Shown here one piece after another: positions 44,601 through 55,341 of a stretch of 64,000 nucleotides of DNA. Below the pieces are notes generated by a model. The model searched no databases and had not been told where the DNA came from. It saw only the letters and a program-made list of their open reading frames with translations. A program made the position numbers and the translations under genes. The number at the start of each line of letters is the position of its first letter. Positions within the stretch are counted from its first letter, which is position 1. The DNA comes from Niebla homalea (taxonomy: Eukaryota; Ascomycota; Lecanoromycetes; Lecanorales; Ramalinaceae), in contig JAHGAU010000008.1 of NCBI GenBank assembly GCA_019925105.1, positions 930,001-994,000 of the forward strand, written 5' to 3'.

Positions 44601-46423
44601 CTTCTTGGCTTCGCTTTATCCTGTGGGCTCCAGATGACTGGGGAATCGTTCTGGACAGCAGCGGCTGCCTGGCCCACGAAGACGGAGTTGTCGTCAAAGC
44701 TGACCCTTGCGGCCTTCCTTGTCTTTTCATAAAGCCTCTCACTGTCTTCTGAGGGTACGGAGCCTGTGTCAGAGGTTTCAACCATAGTCCGACCTTTGCC
44801 ACGGACGATCGCGGGAGAGTGTCCCCGGGATGGTGAGTGTTTCAATGCAGACTTCGCAGGTGATACCGATCGGGCTGGAGGCTGGTGCTTTGTTCCATCT
44901 GGGCTGTCATAGACTGGTTGAGCTGAAAAATGTGCAGCCCTTGAAGGGCTGAGAGATGTTGGTCGGAACGCAGATGGTACCTCCAGAGACGGCGCGTCTT
45001 TGACGTGACGTTTTCCAGCTTGGCTGGAGGATTTGGCATGCTGAGATTGTTTAGATACAGCCTTGGAGCTATTTGCAGGCATCAATGTCCCGGTTGCCTC
45101 TACTTGAGCGTTCTTGGGTGTGGGCTTGGTGTGATACGCTAGAGGCTCTTCTTTCTCTTCACCCTCACGATCTTCGCGTACAATTGAAGGCTGCTTTGTG
45201 AGTAAGCCTGCCGATCTTGCGTTGGTCTTACGAGATCGGTCGGTTGTACTGCTTACGTCTGACAGCACAGATTCTGTGTCAGAAGGATAGGCACTGCCAA
45301 ATCCCTCGTTTCGTTCGCGATCAGAAAGTGTGCTAGCCGGAGCAGTCATCTTCTTTTTCTTCTTCTTTGTTCTTGGCGGACCAGCTGACTGGTTCTGCGC
45401 ATCCTCGGGAAGAGATCTGGGAGCGATGGGATCTGCTGAGCCTGGAGGGTCCCGACTTTGCTGAGAGGCAGAAGCATTTTTCTTTGCAAAGGTGGGACTC
45501 CCAGTGATCATAGGTGCATTGAGAGGGGCATCTCCAGCTTTTGTGGATTGCAATGACTTCTTCTTCTTCTTTGCTGGCGCATTCTGTGGAGACCCGGAAG
45601 GGTTTTCCGACGAGTCAGGACGCCATCTTCCCGTTACCGCGTCGACTTCTGGGGCTGGAGATCGCACGCGCCCCTCATTTGGTGACGCCGTAGTGGGCGT
45701 ATTCTGCGGGCTCATAGGTCGAGAGAAATTGACAGATGCTCGATTTGTTGCCTGATTTGCTGCTTGTTGTGCTTGATCCAGATTTTCCACCTCTGGCGCT
45801 TTACTTGTGCGCCCTTGAGATGCTGGTGGGGAGCCCGAGTCTCTTGAAGGCCTGGCGCTGCGGCTAGCAGACGCTCGCGATGAGGCAGCATTCTTGCTAG
45901 AAGAGGGCTGACCACTAACTGAATGAGTACCATATTTCTGAGGCAGTGGGGAAGGAGAGGCGTAGCGTTGAGGAACAAGAGGCACTGGAGGGGCCGCATC
46001 ACCCGAGTATTTTGGGTAAGGTCCATGAGAGGAGGCAGGGCGCTCCGGACGACTCGGAGACGGCTCACGGAAGGTTCGGTCGGTCATGGATCCACCACTC
46101 CCACGTCGCTGCAAACCTCCAGGCCGCGTAGGAGCACTACCAACTGAGGTGACGGAATCACGTCTTTGCATACGCTTGGTTTGGACTTGACCAACGGGTA
46201 CGGGACTTGCTGTGTGGGAGCGGAGCGCAGCTGCAGCCGCAGATGCAGAGAGGTTTGCATTGGAGGCTCGATTAGCGAGGAAGGCCTGACTTGCTGCTAG
46301 GGCGGCAGCAGCACTAGGCGTGGTTGATCCGGGTCGAGGCTCCAGAATGTCAGCTTGAAAGATTTGTGCGAGTGTAATGATGAAGCTTACGGGATTGGAG
46401 GATGATCTCTTGCGTCGAAACAT
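41675..46423 (-). CDS. Large disordered fungal protein with SRFxDSSDDD repeats
   Basis: ORF of 1,582 codons, or 1,565 aa if a likely first intron (46390-46340, GTAAGC donor, branch GCTGAC, unusual GAG acceptor, 51 nt and in frame) is removed. I do not know the function. The N-terminus MFRRKRSSSNP, followed by an Ala-rich helix-prone segment (AAAALAASQAFLANRAS), looks conserved. The bulk is Ser/Pro/Lys/Glu-rich and probably disordered. Polylysine patches occur (PAKKKKKSL, RTKKKKKKM, KRKKKNKN). An acidic motif is duplicated (SSRFGDSSDDD, SSRFVDSSDDDD), resembling casein kinase 2 sites, at about 42470-42560. The C-terminus ends in a basic amphipathic tail (KKKKFPMLRKAFGLHA). Membrane- or cortex-scaffold roles are possible, but this is only inference. 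Confidence 0.78.
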   Translation of the reverse strand: MFRRKRSSSNPVSFIITLAQIFQADILEPRPGSTTPSAAAALAASQAFLANRASNANLSASAAAAALRSHTASPVPVGQVQTKRMQRRDSVTSVGSAPTRPGGLQRRGSGGSMTDRTFREPSPSRPERPASSHGPYPKYSGDAAPPVPLVPQRYASPSPLPQKYGTHSVSGQPSSSKNAASSRASASRSARPSRDSGSPPASQGRTSKAPEVENLDQAQQAANQATNRASVNFSRPMSPQNTPTTASPNEGRVRSPAPEVDAVTGRWRPDSSENPSGSPQNAPAKKKKKSLQSTKAGDAPLNAPMITGSPTFAKKNASASQQSRDPPGSADPIAPRSLPEDAQNQSAGPPRTKKKKKKMTAPASTLSDRERNEGFGSAYPSDTESVLSDVSSTTDRSRKTNARSAGLLTKQPSIVREDREGEEKEEPLAYHTKPTPKNAQVEATGTLMPANSSKAVSKQSQHAKSSSQAGKRHVKDAPSLEVPSAFRPTSLSPSRAAHFSAQPVYDSPDGTKHQPPARSVSPAKSALKHSPSRGHSPAIVRGKGRTMVETSDTGSVPSEDSERLYEKTRKAARVSFDDNSVFVGQAAAAVQNDSPVIWSPQDKAKPRSWGSSLDNVMKLSPPEVEPGDEAIQPTPVLPSFGSVRNKKEQAEPALRKPTVASADQGVSAFQEERISSDASAVAPVTQDPTIKEVGAPSPVGRGQTADPRQSDSSLPANSTSNYSVSSSQHSVDEQGLGSDVITTQGLTKDAMPEVVNQSTHAPEQVEDSSGLVPSISVLPATPGIENTNDQNGWLGMPGGFPAPGVVSTTKPEEGEQENDAVAKRSIPNSASLTSAAHEDPPPAQDPDRPSTPVTPATVGIAEPEPAEAASQHEAGSPHVGEVAEALRTQIDTHSGEESADDGSIYSDAAEDQSENEGDGFGSINAIVESPASPDFSTAPKSPPTSPIPSSTERPALRLTLANHGTENVEPPQEGDWEGAQAYWSGLSQARKQQLEHAALPGAVDEPIIPDRTMRGKDSVGKRKKKNKNAQSHPKPSEIPTTAAGTTNPKSIASAGQNDRSKARPRSNAEISTNRSAKQPPPKSEPGGMKQSPHTQSPDPRDSLRGKTRATSAVPMIDYSRDSTVVKTGPATAGSGTHSKPSITPVTTRQKSLTAKSKVANESDSDSSFKRVRASTTDSGRYQMKRTMRSQSTSRDASQYTDRAGSLGSRAASPAIRTGRRPFSSVGPGGGMRTSMRSSLDSGKTKPKSLRNSIDSTTAGRTKSPSRFSFGLGSKPKTGEVKSAGMNTSTYSSRFGDSSDDDLPRMRSSRFVDSSDDDDPESLAPVRGIPRRIDEGDSTDLEDSSTENVRGPTSGKSNDTQPTSISARSALPEGHALASGSLRVTLGGETATSGMGMGLQAKKAAEKDRKKRSFFGGLGSRRKDEASRTRQPATERSPQLSAPMGNVREAAVPSTRATPSKNAVAPAIGSPGTTGTSQPGNAHPSPKSPKLQRRNTPKRLTSTGDVSWPSGNLLGQAKRAPASRPRTSDGPGPRSPINRPDAGGRRVTEQGARTIIPPPTDGAVKAAKKKKFPMLRKAFGLHA

Positions 46424-47408
46424 CTTGGCTCACGATGTAGGCTGTACCTCCAGTAGAGCTATATAATCTTTCAGCAATGCTCTGCTCCAAAGGCAGAAGT
46501 CATTGTCCAAGATCCACAAGCGAAGCTCCAGTACGAATGCCCGACTCGGTCACCAGGGGCGTGGCGCGCTCTTAACATGACATAATGAGCATGGGCAAAA
46601 GTTCTTTTCGGCAGGAAAAGGCGTGAAGGACGCTCTCGGAACCGACTCAAATCTTCCGGTACAGCACTACGGTATCAATGTTGTTATTAGAGAGACCAAG
46701 TTTGGCGCAGTATCTGCTGAGGCCGCTGAAGGTTGACGTTGACTTGCAAATGAATTGCTGAGATTTTCGAGAGCATCGCTGTTCTCAGACGGACCAAAGT
46801 ACAATAGGTAAAGGTCGCCTTCTGGCTTGAATTGAAATAGCCAAGGTAGCATTTGCAGCTAGCAGGACTAGACTCAAAATGGACCGAAGTCTAAATTCAT
46901 CACTAACGGGCAACCGTCCTTGCAATATGAGTTATGAACATCACATGCTCAGAACAAAAGACAACTGTTTCTCATTCCTCTCTTACAAATCAGATCTACC
47001 CATGTTGAATATCTACACGCTACGGATACTCATGGATGTTTGAAATACCCCACGCCCAATCTTCTCAGGCGGATTGGTTGCCAGCCTCAATGCCTTAGAC
47101 GAGGCGACTAGCTGTTGGGGAAGCCTCTTCAAACGATCGACCGTGTACTATCCCTTATACTCTACCGCGTAATGGAGTAGGGGCGTGATGGAAGCTTGAA
47201 GGGATCTTTGAACTTTCACAGTGCTGGAGGGATAATAGTGGTATAGTGGGTCTGAGCTGTAATCGATGTTGTCTTTAGCGATCATGCAGGTGGTGCAAAA
47301 TGATAATCTTCTCACCCAAAATAACCCTCTTGCTAGCGGATCACAAGGGCTGCTTCAATTCAATCATTTTTGAAGTGATAAGAGCTTGGACTGTGAGGCG
47401 CTCTGACC
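46424..47408. other. Intergenic, upstream of disordered-protein gene
   Basis: 985 nt between two minus-strand genes. It should contain the promoter of the large disordered-protein gene and the 3' UTR of the NAPE-PLD-like gene. Short ORFs only. Confidence 0.55.
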
Positions 47409-48966
47409 TCAATCAAACTCCCTACTTTCTCCAATGTCGCAGACATCAAAGACGCCCTGCTCAGCAAGTCCAGCCTTGCTCAGTGCCTTCCTGAGCAGTC
47501 GTGGAGGCTCCAGGACATCTTCTTCTGTGAGCACCCCTGTACAAAACATACTGGTCAGCCCGCGTCAATCAGTCAGATGGAGGCGTTGCATAGACAACGA
47601 TTATGAGACAAGATCAAAGACTTCTGTCGTCAAGAGAAATTTCTCTCAGTCTCAAAAAAAGCGCTCAAAGCTGGGCCTTGATTTTGGGTATCACTTACAA
47701 GTGCCCCAGTGGATGCCCATCGCTCTTTTACACTTCGTGTCCACAAAGATGTTCACACTGTCGAAGGGGTTGGCATGCATGGGTGACATTATGAATCGCG
47801 GTGAATATGCGCCCACAGGAATTAATCCGAGATCGAATGGTCCCCGTAATCGTCCGATATCTTCGAAAGCTGGACAATGAGGGTAATCATGATCAGGGCC
47901 ATAGTCATCGGCTTCTTCAGGAAGCTCAGGCACAGCACGGTATCCGGTGTCGCCACCAAACCAGATTTTTTTCCCACCACTTTGTACGCTCCAACTCGCC
48001 CACAACGTCTTGCCCTTGTCGAATCCTGTGCGAGCACTAGTGTGCTGGCAAGGTAGACAGCCAATTCGCGCATCCATCTCATCATGCTTCTCTCCGAAGT
48101 CTCCAGTGGCATTCACATCAATTCTAGCACCATGCTTTTCTGATGAATCTTTCCTCTTCAAGACCATGTCACGCTCTTCCCACCAGTCCAATTCGGTGAC
48201 TTGGCTTATACCGGACTCTGTGAACCAATTTTTGTTACCCAAGGGGCAGAAGAAATGGGCGTTCGGATGCTTGTTCTTTATCTTGACGATGGTCGGGTGG
48301 TCCAAGTGATCATAGTGATTATGAGATATCACGACAGCATCAATAATGGGAATATCCTCAATGTAGCAGGGTGCCTTAGTATATCGCTTTGGACCCAACC
48401 AGGAGAATGGGCTACACCGTTCGCTGAAGACTGGATCAAACAGGACACGCAGGCCAGCAGGGAACTCGACAAGATAACAGGCATGGCCAAGCCAGGTAGC
48501 CCGGAGAGTATTTGTTGCCCTACTGGGAAGAAAGCTTGGTTGTACGACTGTGACAGTTGGTGGTGTTGCGTCGGGCGATTTTCCCTTGCCTGATATTCTG
48601 CGCCTGCTGTAGAGTTAGGCTGGTCTTCGCAAGAGGCTCGCTTTCTGTTACCAGGCGATTGCTCTGCCAATAGCGGGCCCTGACATTTCATGCCAACTAT
48701 CCTAGCCCAGTATCAGTACTGGTTGGATAGTTCTCACGCACTTCACGAACCCAAGGGTTGATGAATCCTTTCCCATCTTTCAGATGATGTCTTTTCTCCT
48801 CCGCAGCTTTAGGGGTTGCACCTGCGATCGATGCAGCGGAAATGGTTGCCGCGTACAACGCAGCTGCTGTTCCTGAGCCTGACATCTTGGATGATGTTGA
48901 GAAGCAGCGGGAAGGGGAAGAAGCACGCTTGATGGAGAAAATATATTGCCGTAAAAGCGTTTGCAT
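47409..48966 (-). CDS. fmp30: NAPE-PLD/Fmp30-like zinc metallo-hydrolase
   Basis: Metallo-beta-lactamase-fold phospholipase of the N-acyl-phosphatidylethanolamine phospholipase D family. The yeast relative Fmp30 is a mitochondrial protein that affects cardiolipin. Four exons close 432 aa: 48966-48751, 48701-48652, 48603-47699, 47536-47409. The first intron has a GTTCGT donor; the last is 162 nt with a strong GTAAGT donor. The start [18 protein letters not shown] is a typical mitochondrial presequence. Later: [32 protein letters not shown], the zinc motif SHNHYDHLD (HxHxDH, about 183-189), a Trp-rich [39 protein letters not shown], and IHWGTWVLT in the last exon. All known family hallmarks are present. 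It shares a 399-nt divergent promoter with bcs1. Confidence 0.94.
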
Positions 48967-49365
48967 GGGACGAACACGACAGGTCAAAGCTGTAGCAGGG
49001 GGCCCATTATTATATCAAGCTGGACCGACACCCAGTCCGCAATACAACCGTTGTAGGCTGCTTTTCTGAGGACCGTGCATGCACCGTATTCGGTCTTTAT
49101 TCCTTGTCAGCAATTGTCGGAGTTGTATGATAGGATCTACGTTGAGCTGGAAAATGATGGGGATACGGGTACGGATTACGAGCCCCCTGCTTTCGTTGGT
49201 AGAACTATTTTCCATCATAATGTACCGTATATAAAGCGGGAATATCCCGCCATTACTCACTACTGCAGTGTGCGGAAAAGATTGATTTTCCTTGTGAACT
49301 CGCCCTGCGCCGGAGTATGTTGCACACTCCGCAATGACGTCCTATGACCCCTGCGATCTCTTGGT
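48967..49365. promoter_or_regulatory. Divergent promoter, fmp30-like / bcs1
   Basis: 399 nt separate the start codons of two genes for mitochondrial proteins. Contains a TATATAAAG-like stretch near 49229-49237. No other motif was recognised. Confidence 0.45.
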
Positions 49366-50962
49366 ATGGAAAAGGTGTCTGTCGCTGCGGAGACAGTAGA
49401 TCCGGCGCAAAACCATGCCACCATAAGCGCTGCCCAACATGAGCTTGGTGGTGGCCCTGTGAACGAACGAGAGACTGTCTTCTCGCAGATCAGCCACAAT
49501 CCGTTCTTCACTGCCGTGAGCCTGTGCGATCATAAGACCTTCGACCTATGCTGATGAGATTGCACAGGGTCTTGGTCTTGCTGGTTTTGGAGCTGTCATT
49601 GCTGGTGCGCAAAAAGGTATACGACAAGGCGCTGCTCTTCTTAAAAGGCGTCTTCTCGTCGATGTTGAAATTAGTGTCAGGGACGAGTCATACCCGTGGT
49701 TTCTCCATTGGATGACAGCTCATCAGCGATCTCAATTGCCCAGATTTTCCCCAAAAGATGTCGAGCGCAGCTTTTCGCACAGGCTCCTTCGGCGTTTCAC
49801 ACCTGGCTTACATCACCTGTCAATCAAGACGGACAGGATCGAGCATTCCAATGGCTCCCTACAGACTCAATTCTCGTTAATACCCGGCCCCGGCAAGCAT
49901 GTACTCAGATATAAGAATGCCTTCCTCATGGTCAATCGCGTTCGTGAGACAAGGTCCATGGACATAACTCAGGGCCGCCCTTGGGAGACCATCACGCTGA
50001 CAACGCTTTACTCAAGACGTCACATATTTGAGGATCTCTTTAGCGAAGCACATTTGCTTGCCCAGCAGTCTACCGAAGGCAAGACCATCGTATATACTAC
50101 AAGAGGTGCTACTTGGGAAAAGTTTGGAGAGCCCAGGAGGAAGAGGCCCCTGGGGTCTGTCATCCTGGACCATGGTGTCAAAGAGCGTATATTAAGTGAT
50201 GTGGAGGACTTCCTGGGTAGTGCAAAATGGTATCATGACAGGGGCATACCGTACAGACGCGGATACCTGCTCCATGGACCCCCAGGCGGTGGGAAGAGCT
50301 CGTTTATTCAGTCCTTGGCAGGAGAGCTCGATTACAATATTGCCATGTTGAATCTGAGTGAGAGGGGCCTAACGGATGACCGCCTGAGCTACCTCCTGAC
50401 TATTATACCACGGAGGACTCTCGTGCTGCTTGAAGACGCAGACGCCGCATTCAGCAATCGACGTACCCAAACGGACGCCGATGGCTATCGAGGGGCAAAC
50501 GTGACCTTTTCAGGCTTGCTGAATGCTTTGGATGGCGTGGCCAGCGCTGAAGAACGCTTGCTGTTCCTCACGACGAATCATGTCGAGAGATTGGACCCGG
50601 CTCTTGTGCGGCCAGGTCGAGTAGACATGACGGTGAGAATTGGAGATGCAACAAGGTGGCAAACCGACAAGCTCTGGGTTCGTTTCTATGGCGAGCTGGA
50701 ATCGCAGGAAATGTACAAAGCCCGTTTCCTGCTTCGTTTGGAGGAACTTGGGCTCATTCAGGGCGAAGGGTCCTCGAGACCTAGGGCTAGGTCAAGTACA
50801 AGCACCGCAGCACTCCAAGGATTGTTCTTGTGCAATAAAGGTAACATGGAAGGGGCCATCGCTATGGCCGAAGGGCTCCTCCCCAATCAAGTAACACACG
50901 ATACATACGCTTCTCCACCGTCTGAAGAGCACACCAGAATGCATCTTCATGATGATCTATAG
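49366..50962 (+). CDS. bcs1: Bcs1 mitochondrial AAA ATPase
   Basis: AAA chaperone that inserts the Rieske iron-sulfur protein into complex III from the matrix side of the inner membrane. Two exons close 514 aa: 49366-49515 and 49568-50962 (52-nt intron, GTGAGC..ACAG). A single transmembrane segment spans the junction (NPFFTAGLGLAGFGAVIAGA), followed by a Bcs1-specific region (WFLHWM, TRGATWEKFG). The AAA domain has Walker A HGPPGGGKSS at about 286-295, Walker B LVLLEDADAAF, the sensor region FLTTNHVERLDPALVRPGRV, and a C-terminal helical lid. The Gly in place of the usual Thr of GPPGTGKSS is unusual but leaves the P-loop intact. A Ser/Thr/Arg-rich insert lies near the C-terminus. Paralogues of Bcs1 are common in fungi, so this could be a paralogue. 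Confidence 0.93.
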
Positions 50963-51338
50963 CAAATCTTCATTAGCCGCTTGGACAGCAGGTGACTTCA
51001 CCTTGACCTTTCGCTCTGATTGTATCCGCCTTGACGCGTGACAAAGGGCCAGATTTCTTGGCATTAGAATATGTTTTGTATGACGTCGGCGGGGTGCTTT
51101 CATTGTTAGGTTGTACAACTCTTGCTTGTTTGGTCATATCCAGATGATTCATGTTTGGACAGAATCTATTGATGCTCTGCTAACACAGTTCCCCTCTTAT
51201 TACAGCGCTCCTCGTCTCTGGTACATTCAATAATCATCATTGCTTTCGATTACCCCGATACGTTTTCCCTCGAACAGAAGGCATACTTATCACTCGGTTC
51301 GATACAAGGTCACCCCATATTGTTCAGTGCACCTCGCC
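50963..51338. other. Intergenic between bcs1 and membrane-protein gene
   Basis: 376 nt in tandem orientation. An in-frame ATG at 51240 exists but reads as poorly conserved leader. Nothing else was recognised. Confidence 0.5.
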
Positions 51339-52714
51339 ATGCTAGAAATTCTCAAGTCAAAACGGGCCAAGTCACCAGCGGCTCGTGAAAGCGTCGAGGC
51401 GCCTGTCTTGACTGAGCAAGACGAAGAGTTCCTGCAGAGGATTGCCTCCGAAGGCAGCCCGCCCGAGTTACCTGAGCGTCCACCCCCATTACCTGCGAGG
51501 CCCCAAACGCAGAATCTTCCAGAGGCTGGCAACCCAGAAGGGAACAACGCACAGATTGCGCTTCTAGATGGCGCACAGAGGATAGCACTACCCGAAACCC
51601 CAAACTGCCCCGAAGGTCTAGAAGACCTTCCTTCCACTTCCGAGATCCCAAGTGTCGATGATGAGAAGGAGCATGTGAAGCATAGGAAGTCAAAATGGAG
51701 CTGGATGCGTAGAGATAGTAGAGATGCTAAGCGAAACGCGACTGCCACTGGTCTAATGAGCGCTGCGGAGGGATTGAAGACCCCAGATGCCATGCCAAAC
51801 GAAGACCATACCGTGTCAGACTCCGAAGCCCAGAGGGAAGAGGCCGAGATGACGGACGTGCTTGAACAGCTCAACCTAGCTGCCGTCAACAATCGAGTCT
51901 TCTCCATGTCCAAAGAATCGCAGGAACTACTGCAAAAGTTGGTTCTTCCCGTTTGCATCGTAGGTGACTTGCGTACAGCTGACACCACGCTCTAACCAGA
52001 TTCACTCTGGTTCTTAAAGACCTCGTCAATGGAGTACCAACTGCCTACTCTGATCTTGAATCCCTGCTCACAAACAGCGAGGACCAGCTACAGAGGTCTT
52101 ACAGCCATCTACCTGACTGGCTGCAGAAGTTGGTAGAGCAATTGCCCTCGAAAATGACCAAATCCATCGGTCCAGAGGTGCTAGCAGCATCTGCAGAGAA
52201 GCATGGCGTCAACGCCAAGTATGCTAACATGGCTGCAAAAGGTGCTGAAAAGGCAGGTATGAAGTTTAGAGTGCCTAGTCTGAAGGATCTTGTTACGAAA
52301 CCGGGTGCTGTTGCTGCACTACTGAAAAGCATCCTCAACTTTCTCAAGCTTAGGTTCCCGGCCTTTTTGGGCATGAACGTGCTTTACTCCTTGGCGCTAT
52401 TCGGTCAGTCTCGCTCCATTGAGCCAATCAAAGGGGGGAAATTTTAACATTCACCAGTACTCCTTTTCGTTTGTTGGTACTGTCACAAGAGAGGGCGCGA
52501 GGTGCGACTTGAAAAAGAGCGAGTGCTGACCGAAGGAGAGATTGAGAAGCTTGATGACCCTTTGTCTAGGCCAACCTCGCCAGACCGGACACCAGGAACA
52601 CCTGGCCAAAGGTCGGCGCATGAAGACGCCGATTTTGGCCGGCAAAGTACTGCGGCTGGTACTAGCCATCAGCACAGGGGCGGGACCCATTCAAGCGACG
52701 AAGTTGGCAATTAA
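51339..52714 (+). CDS. Conserved fungal single-pass membrane protein, function unknown
   Basis: Three exons close 419 aa: 51339-51937, 52000-52403, 52458-52714. The first donor is weak (GTTGGT) but the joined sequence LLQKFTLVLKDLVNGVPTAY reads through cleanly; the second is GTCAGT. The start MLEILKSKRAKSP was chosen over an in-frame ATG at 51240. Seen: an N-terminal acidic/Pro-rich part (TEQDEEFLQRIASEG, PELPERPPPLPARP); a basic stretch (WSWMRRDSRDAKRNAT); MTDVLEQLNLAAVNNRVFSM; then a helical core (YSHLPDWLQKLVEQLPSKM). One transmembrane helix lies at about 320-342 (FPAFLGMNVLYSLALF joined to VLLFVCWYCHKRGREVRLE), followed by a charged disordered tail. I recall close relatives across Pezizomycotina with no assigned function. 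A tail-anchored or organelle-membrane tether is possible. Confidence 0.84.
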
Positions 52715-54093
52715 TTGTCCAGATCCAACAAAGGGTTCGTTGGAATCAACAGAGGCAATTTGGATGGTCACAATGCGCAGAAAGAATGGGCAAAGGCGAC
52801 TGTCTGAGGTACAGATTAATCGATTGGGTCCGAAGAAGAGCAGAACTAGGGTCAGGCCTTTCAACTCTGATTCTTGAAGTGGTCAGGGGGATATGCAAAG
52901 ACGAGAGTTGGTTCCCGACTCCCGGCACCTTTCAGCAGGCAGCAAGGTTTTATGACTATCTGAGTACATATGGGATCGTACAGGTAGGCTCTATTTTTAC
53001 TCATCCATCTACAAATCCGAGAGGATGCTCGTCGTGGCCGCGGAGCGCCTACATTACTCTCACCAACATACATTTCGCTCGTTGAAATCAGTAATCGTTG
53101 CATCACCCTCCATCTAAAATCGCTCAGCTCACAACTGTGGTCCCCCCCCAGTAGGAACGTCCGTGTGTGCATTTGCCGTCAGGGTCAGGTATGATCAAGA
53201 CCCACGACCCTAGCTGAAGCAAGCGTCCGCTGAGAACTATCCCCTTGCGAGTCGCGAAAGCCACCACATGAGGCAAAGTTGTTGGACGACTCCGCACGAT
53301 AGCTGTCCAGATGTAGGCTGGCGGCGCATTTGACCCAAAAGGGCGTTACTGATGCGTGACGCAAGCAGTGTATTGAACGGAAGGGGGCTTCGCGTTGTGT
53401 GCCTACTGTTATTCTCATCTGCTTAATCATGCGGTGTGGAGGGAGGAATGGGCTCAGCAAACCCTGAGCAGGAGAGAAGCAACTTCATACCACATGTCCA
53501 AACCTATCTACGCTGCTACAAATTAGTCGAATGTCGATAGACAAATCTAGATACGATGATGGCCACTTGGATGGTCCCAATGAAACTCTTTAAATCATAT
53601 GCTGTCACCAGCATGAGCGGAGTGCATGCAAACATTTCCCAAGATGGATATGCAGAGAGCAACAGCTACGGTACCTGAATTTCATTTCATTGTGCCGTGC
53701 GGCTCAGCGACGGGGAAGAAGGCTTGCCCGATGGCCGGGTTGGTCTTCAGGACATGAGTAAGGGGATTGGCGACTTGCTGATGAGGTACAGATGTTCAGC
53801 CTTGGGACTTCAAAAGCTGCAATGTGCACAAAGAAAATATGATGAATGTCTAAAGAGACTGCATGACCTCGATTCGGCAGGAGCAAGACTAACATTGACT
53901 GGCTTGGACAGGTCGTCTGGATAGTGGATAGCCTTGATAGTAGGTCGTGAGGCTAAAAACAGACCGGCGCATCTTCATTCTCCCCAGTCACCACATATAT
54001 TTGTACCGTCCTTCTCCGCACGGGTTAATCTGCGGAGCCGCTCAAGTCTCGAATCTCAACTCTGGTTTTTTTAATCCGTATAATAGCTTGTGG

Positions 54094-54158
54094 TGCCTGT
54101 CTCAGGACTCGAAAGCTCTAACGCTGTAGGGTTAGATGGCAGGTACCTGAGACAGGCA
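54094..54158. repeat. Inverted repeat, 13-bp perfect arms
   Basis: TGCCTGTCTCAGG (54094-54106) and its exact reverse complement CCTGAGACAGGCA (54146-54158) are separated by 39 nt. It could form a hairpin or mark a pair of factor sites. No tRNA features. Confidence 0.8.
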
Positions 54159-55086
54159 ATACAGGCTCGAGACGACTCCTGGTCGTATGCTCGTGTTGGT
54201 GGCAAGCTCGACATGTGCAATGCGGTGGCACTACTCTCTGTGTGGCTCCATAAAGATGTGGAGGCTGGAGGTTTTGCAAGAACTAAATAGAGAGAAGACC
54301 AGAATGTCGCAGCCCTATCCCATCTCCCGAATTCCATATTCTTTCCGCAGTATAACTTTCGGCGTCCAGGCCTTCAGGGGCACATCCTTCAACGAAATTC
54401 GGCAGCAAGCCGCGTTGCGCAATATTTCAGGATCCCCCAATTCCCCCCATTCAAGGCCCGTTGATGCTTCGAGCTCTTGGCCAATGGTTACTCGATCCAG
54501 TATTGATGCGGCGCGTATGATTTGGCCTGGACCTACAAACGTGGAAACGGAAAGCCGTCTCTGGTATCTTAATACGTAAGGCAAAAGAAGAGGAGAGGTG
54601 GGAATCTGAAAGAAGGGCACTAGCTGAGGCGAGGCCACCAGGGTCTTTCACTCTTAAGCAGTTTACGGAATACTACTGCCCCACACCAGCAGGCTGGCTG
54701 ATGCTGGCGCCTGGCAAAGTGACAAGTCACCAGTGCGCAAGTGGCAGGATGTACCTGCATGAGAAAGGGGGCACAAGCCGCACTCCTAGCTCGGCGCATA
54801 ATCCTTGCGCATCCGGCGTTTCAGGCGCCGCTTCTCAGCCATACAACTGATACAACGGCTCTCACAGCTCCCCTGACTATTTCAACCTGCCGGCTTTGAC
54901 ACTCGTACGGTCGTACCTGGGCCTTCGCCGTATCCTTCGCAAGCCGCCATTGGCACCGTCCATGTCTAAGACCGCACCATGGCCGTATCTGGCATTCCCC
55001 TTCGTGCCATTGGACGGCCTGACCAAATGTGAAACCGGTATAGTCTCTGACCCTCTATTCGACCGCATTCCCTGTCGTACAGGATG

Positions 55087-55092
55087 TATATA
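55087..55092 (+). promoter_or_regulatory. TATA box candidate of GPI wall-protein gene
   Basis: TATATA about 250 nt upstream of the ATG at 55342, followed by CT-rich sequence as is common at fungal transcription starts. Confidence 0.4.
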
Positions 55093-55183
55093 CATCTCGT
55101 CCAACTCCAACCGCTGCTCTTTCTCTTCCTCTCAAGTCCTTTCTGTTCTTACTTGATTACTTCGTTGCTTCTCATCTATTGTG

Positions 55184-55214
55184 GTCGTCGCTGTCGCTGT
55201 CGCTGTCGTCGCTG
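55184..55214. repeat. GTCGCT-type short tandem repeat in leader
   Basis: About five GTCGCT/GTCGTC units, 130-160 nt upstream of the wall-protein start; likely within its 5' untranslated region. Confidence 0.8.
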
Positions 55215-55341
55215 GTGAGAGAGAGAGTCACTCGCTTCCTCCTCTTGGCCGCCAATCGCTCACTTGTACTGTCTCATTAATACAATCGCTCAGACGACTT
55301 TTCTTAATTACTGTTAATATATCTTGGCCTGAAGGATCATC

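Larger units (their letters stand above)
52715..55341. other. 2.6-kb gene-free region upstream of GPI wall-protein gene
   Basis: Only short, unconserved ORFs on both strands. It holds a 13-bp inverted repeat (54094-54158), a TATATA box (55087-55092), and pyrimidine-rich plus GTCGCT-repeat leader DNA just before the downstream start. Most likely a long promoter; a non-coding transcript or decayed gene cannot be excluded. Confidence 0.6.
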
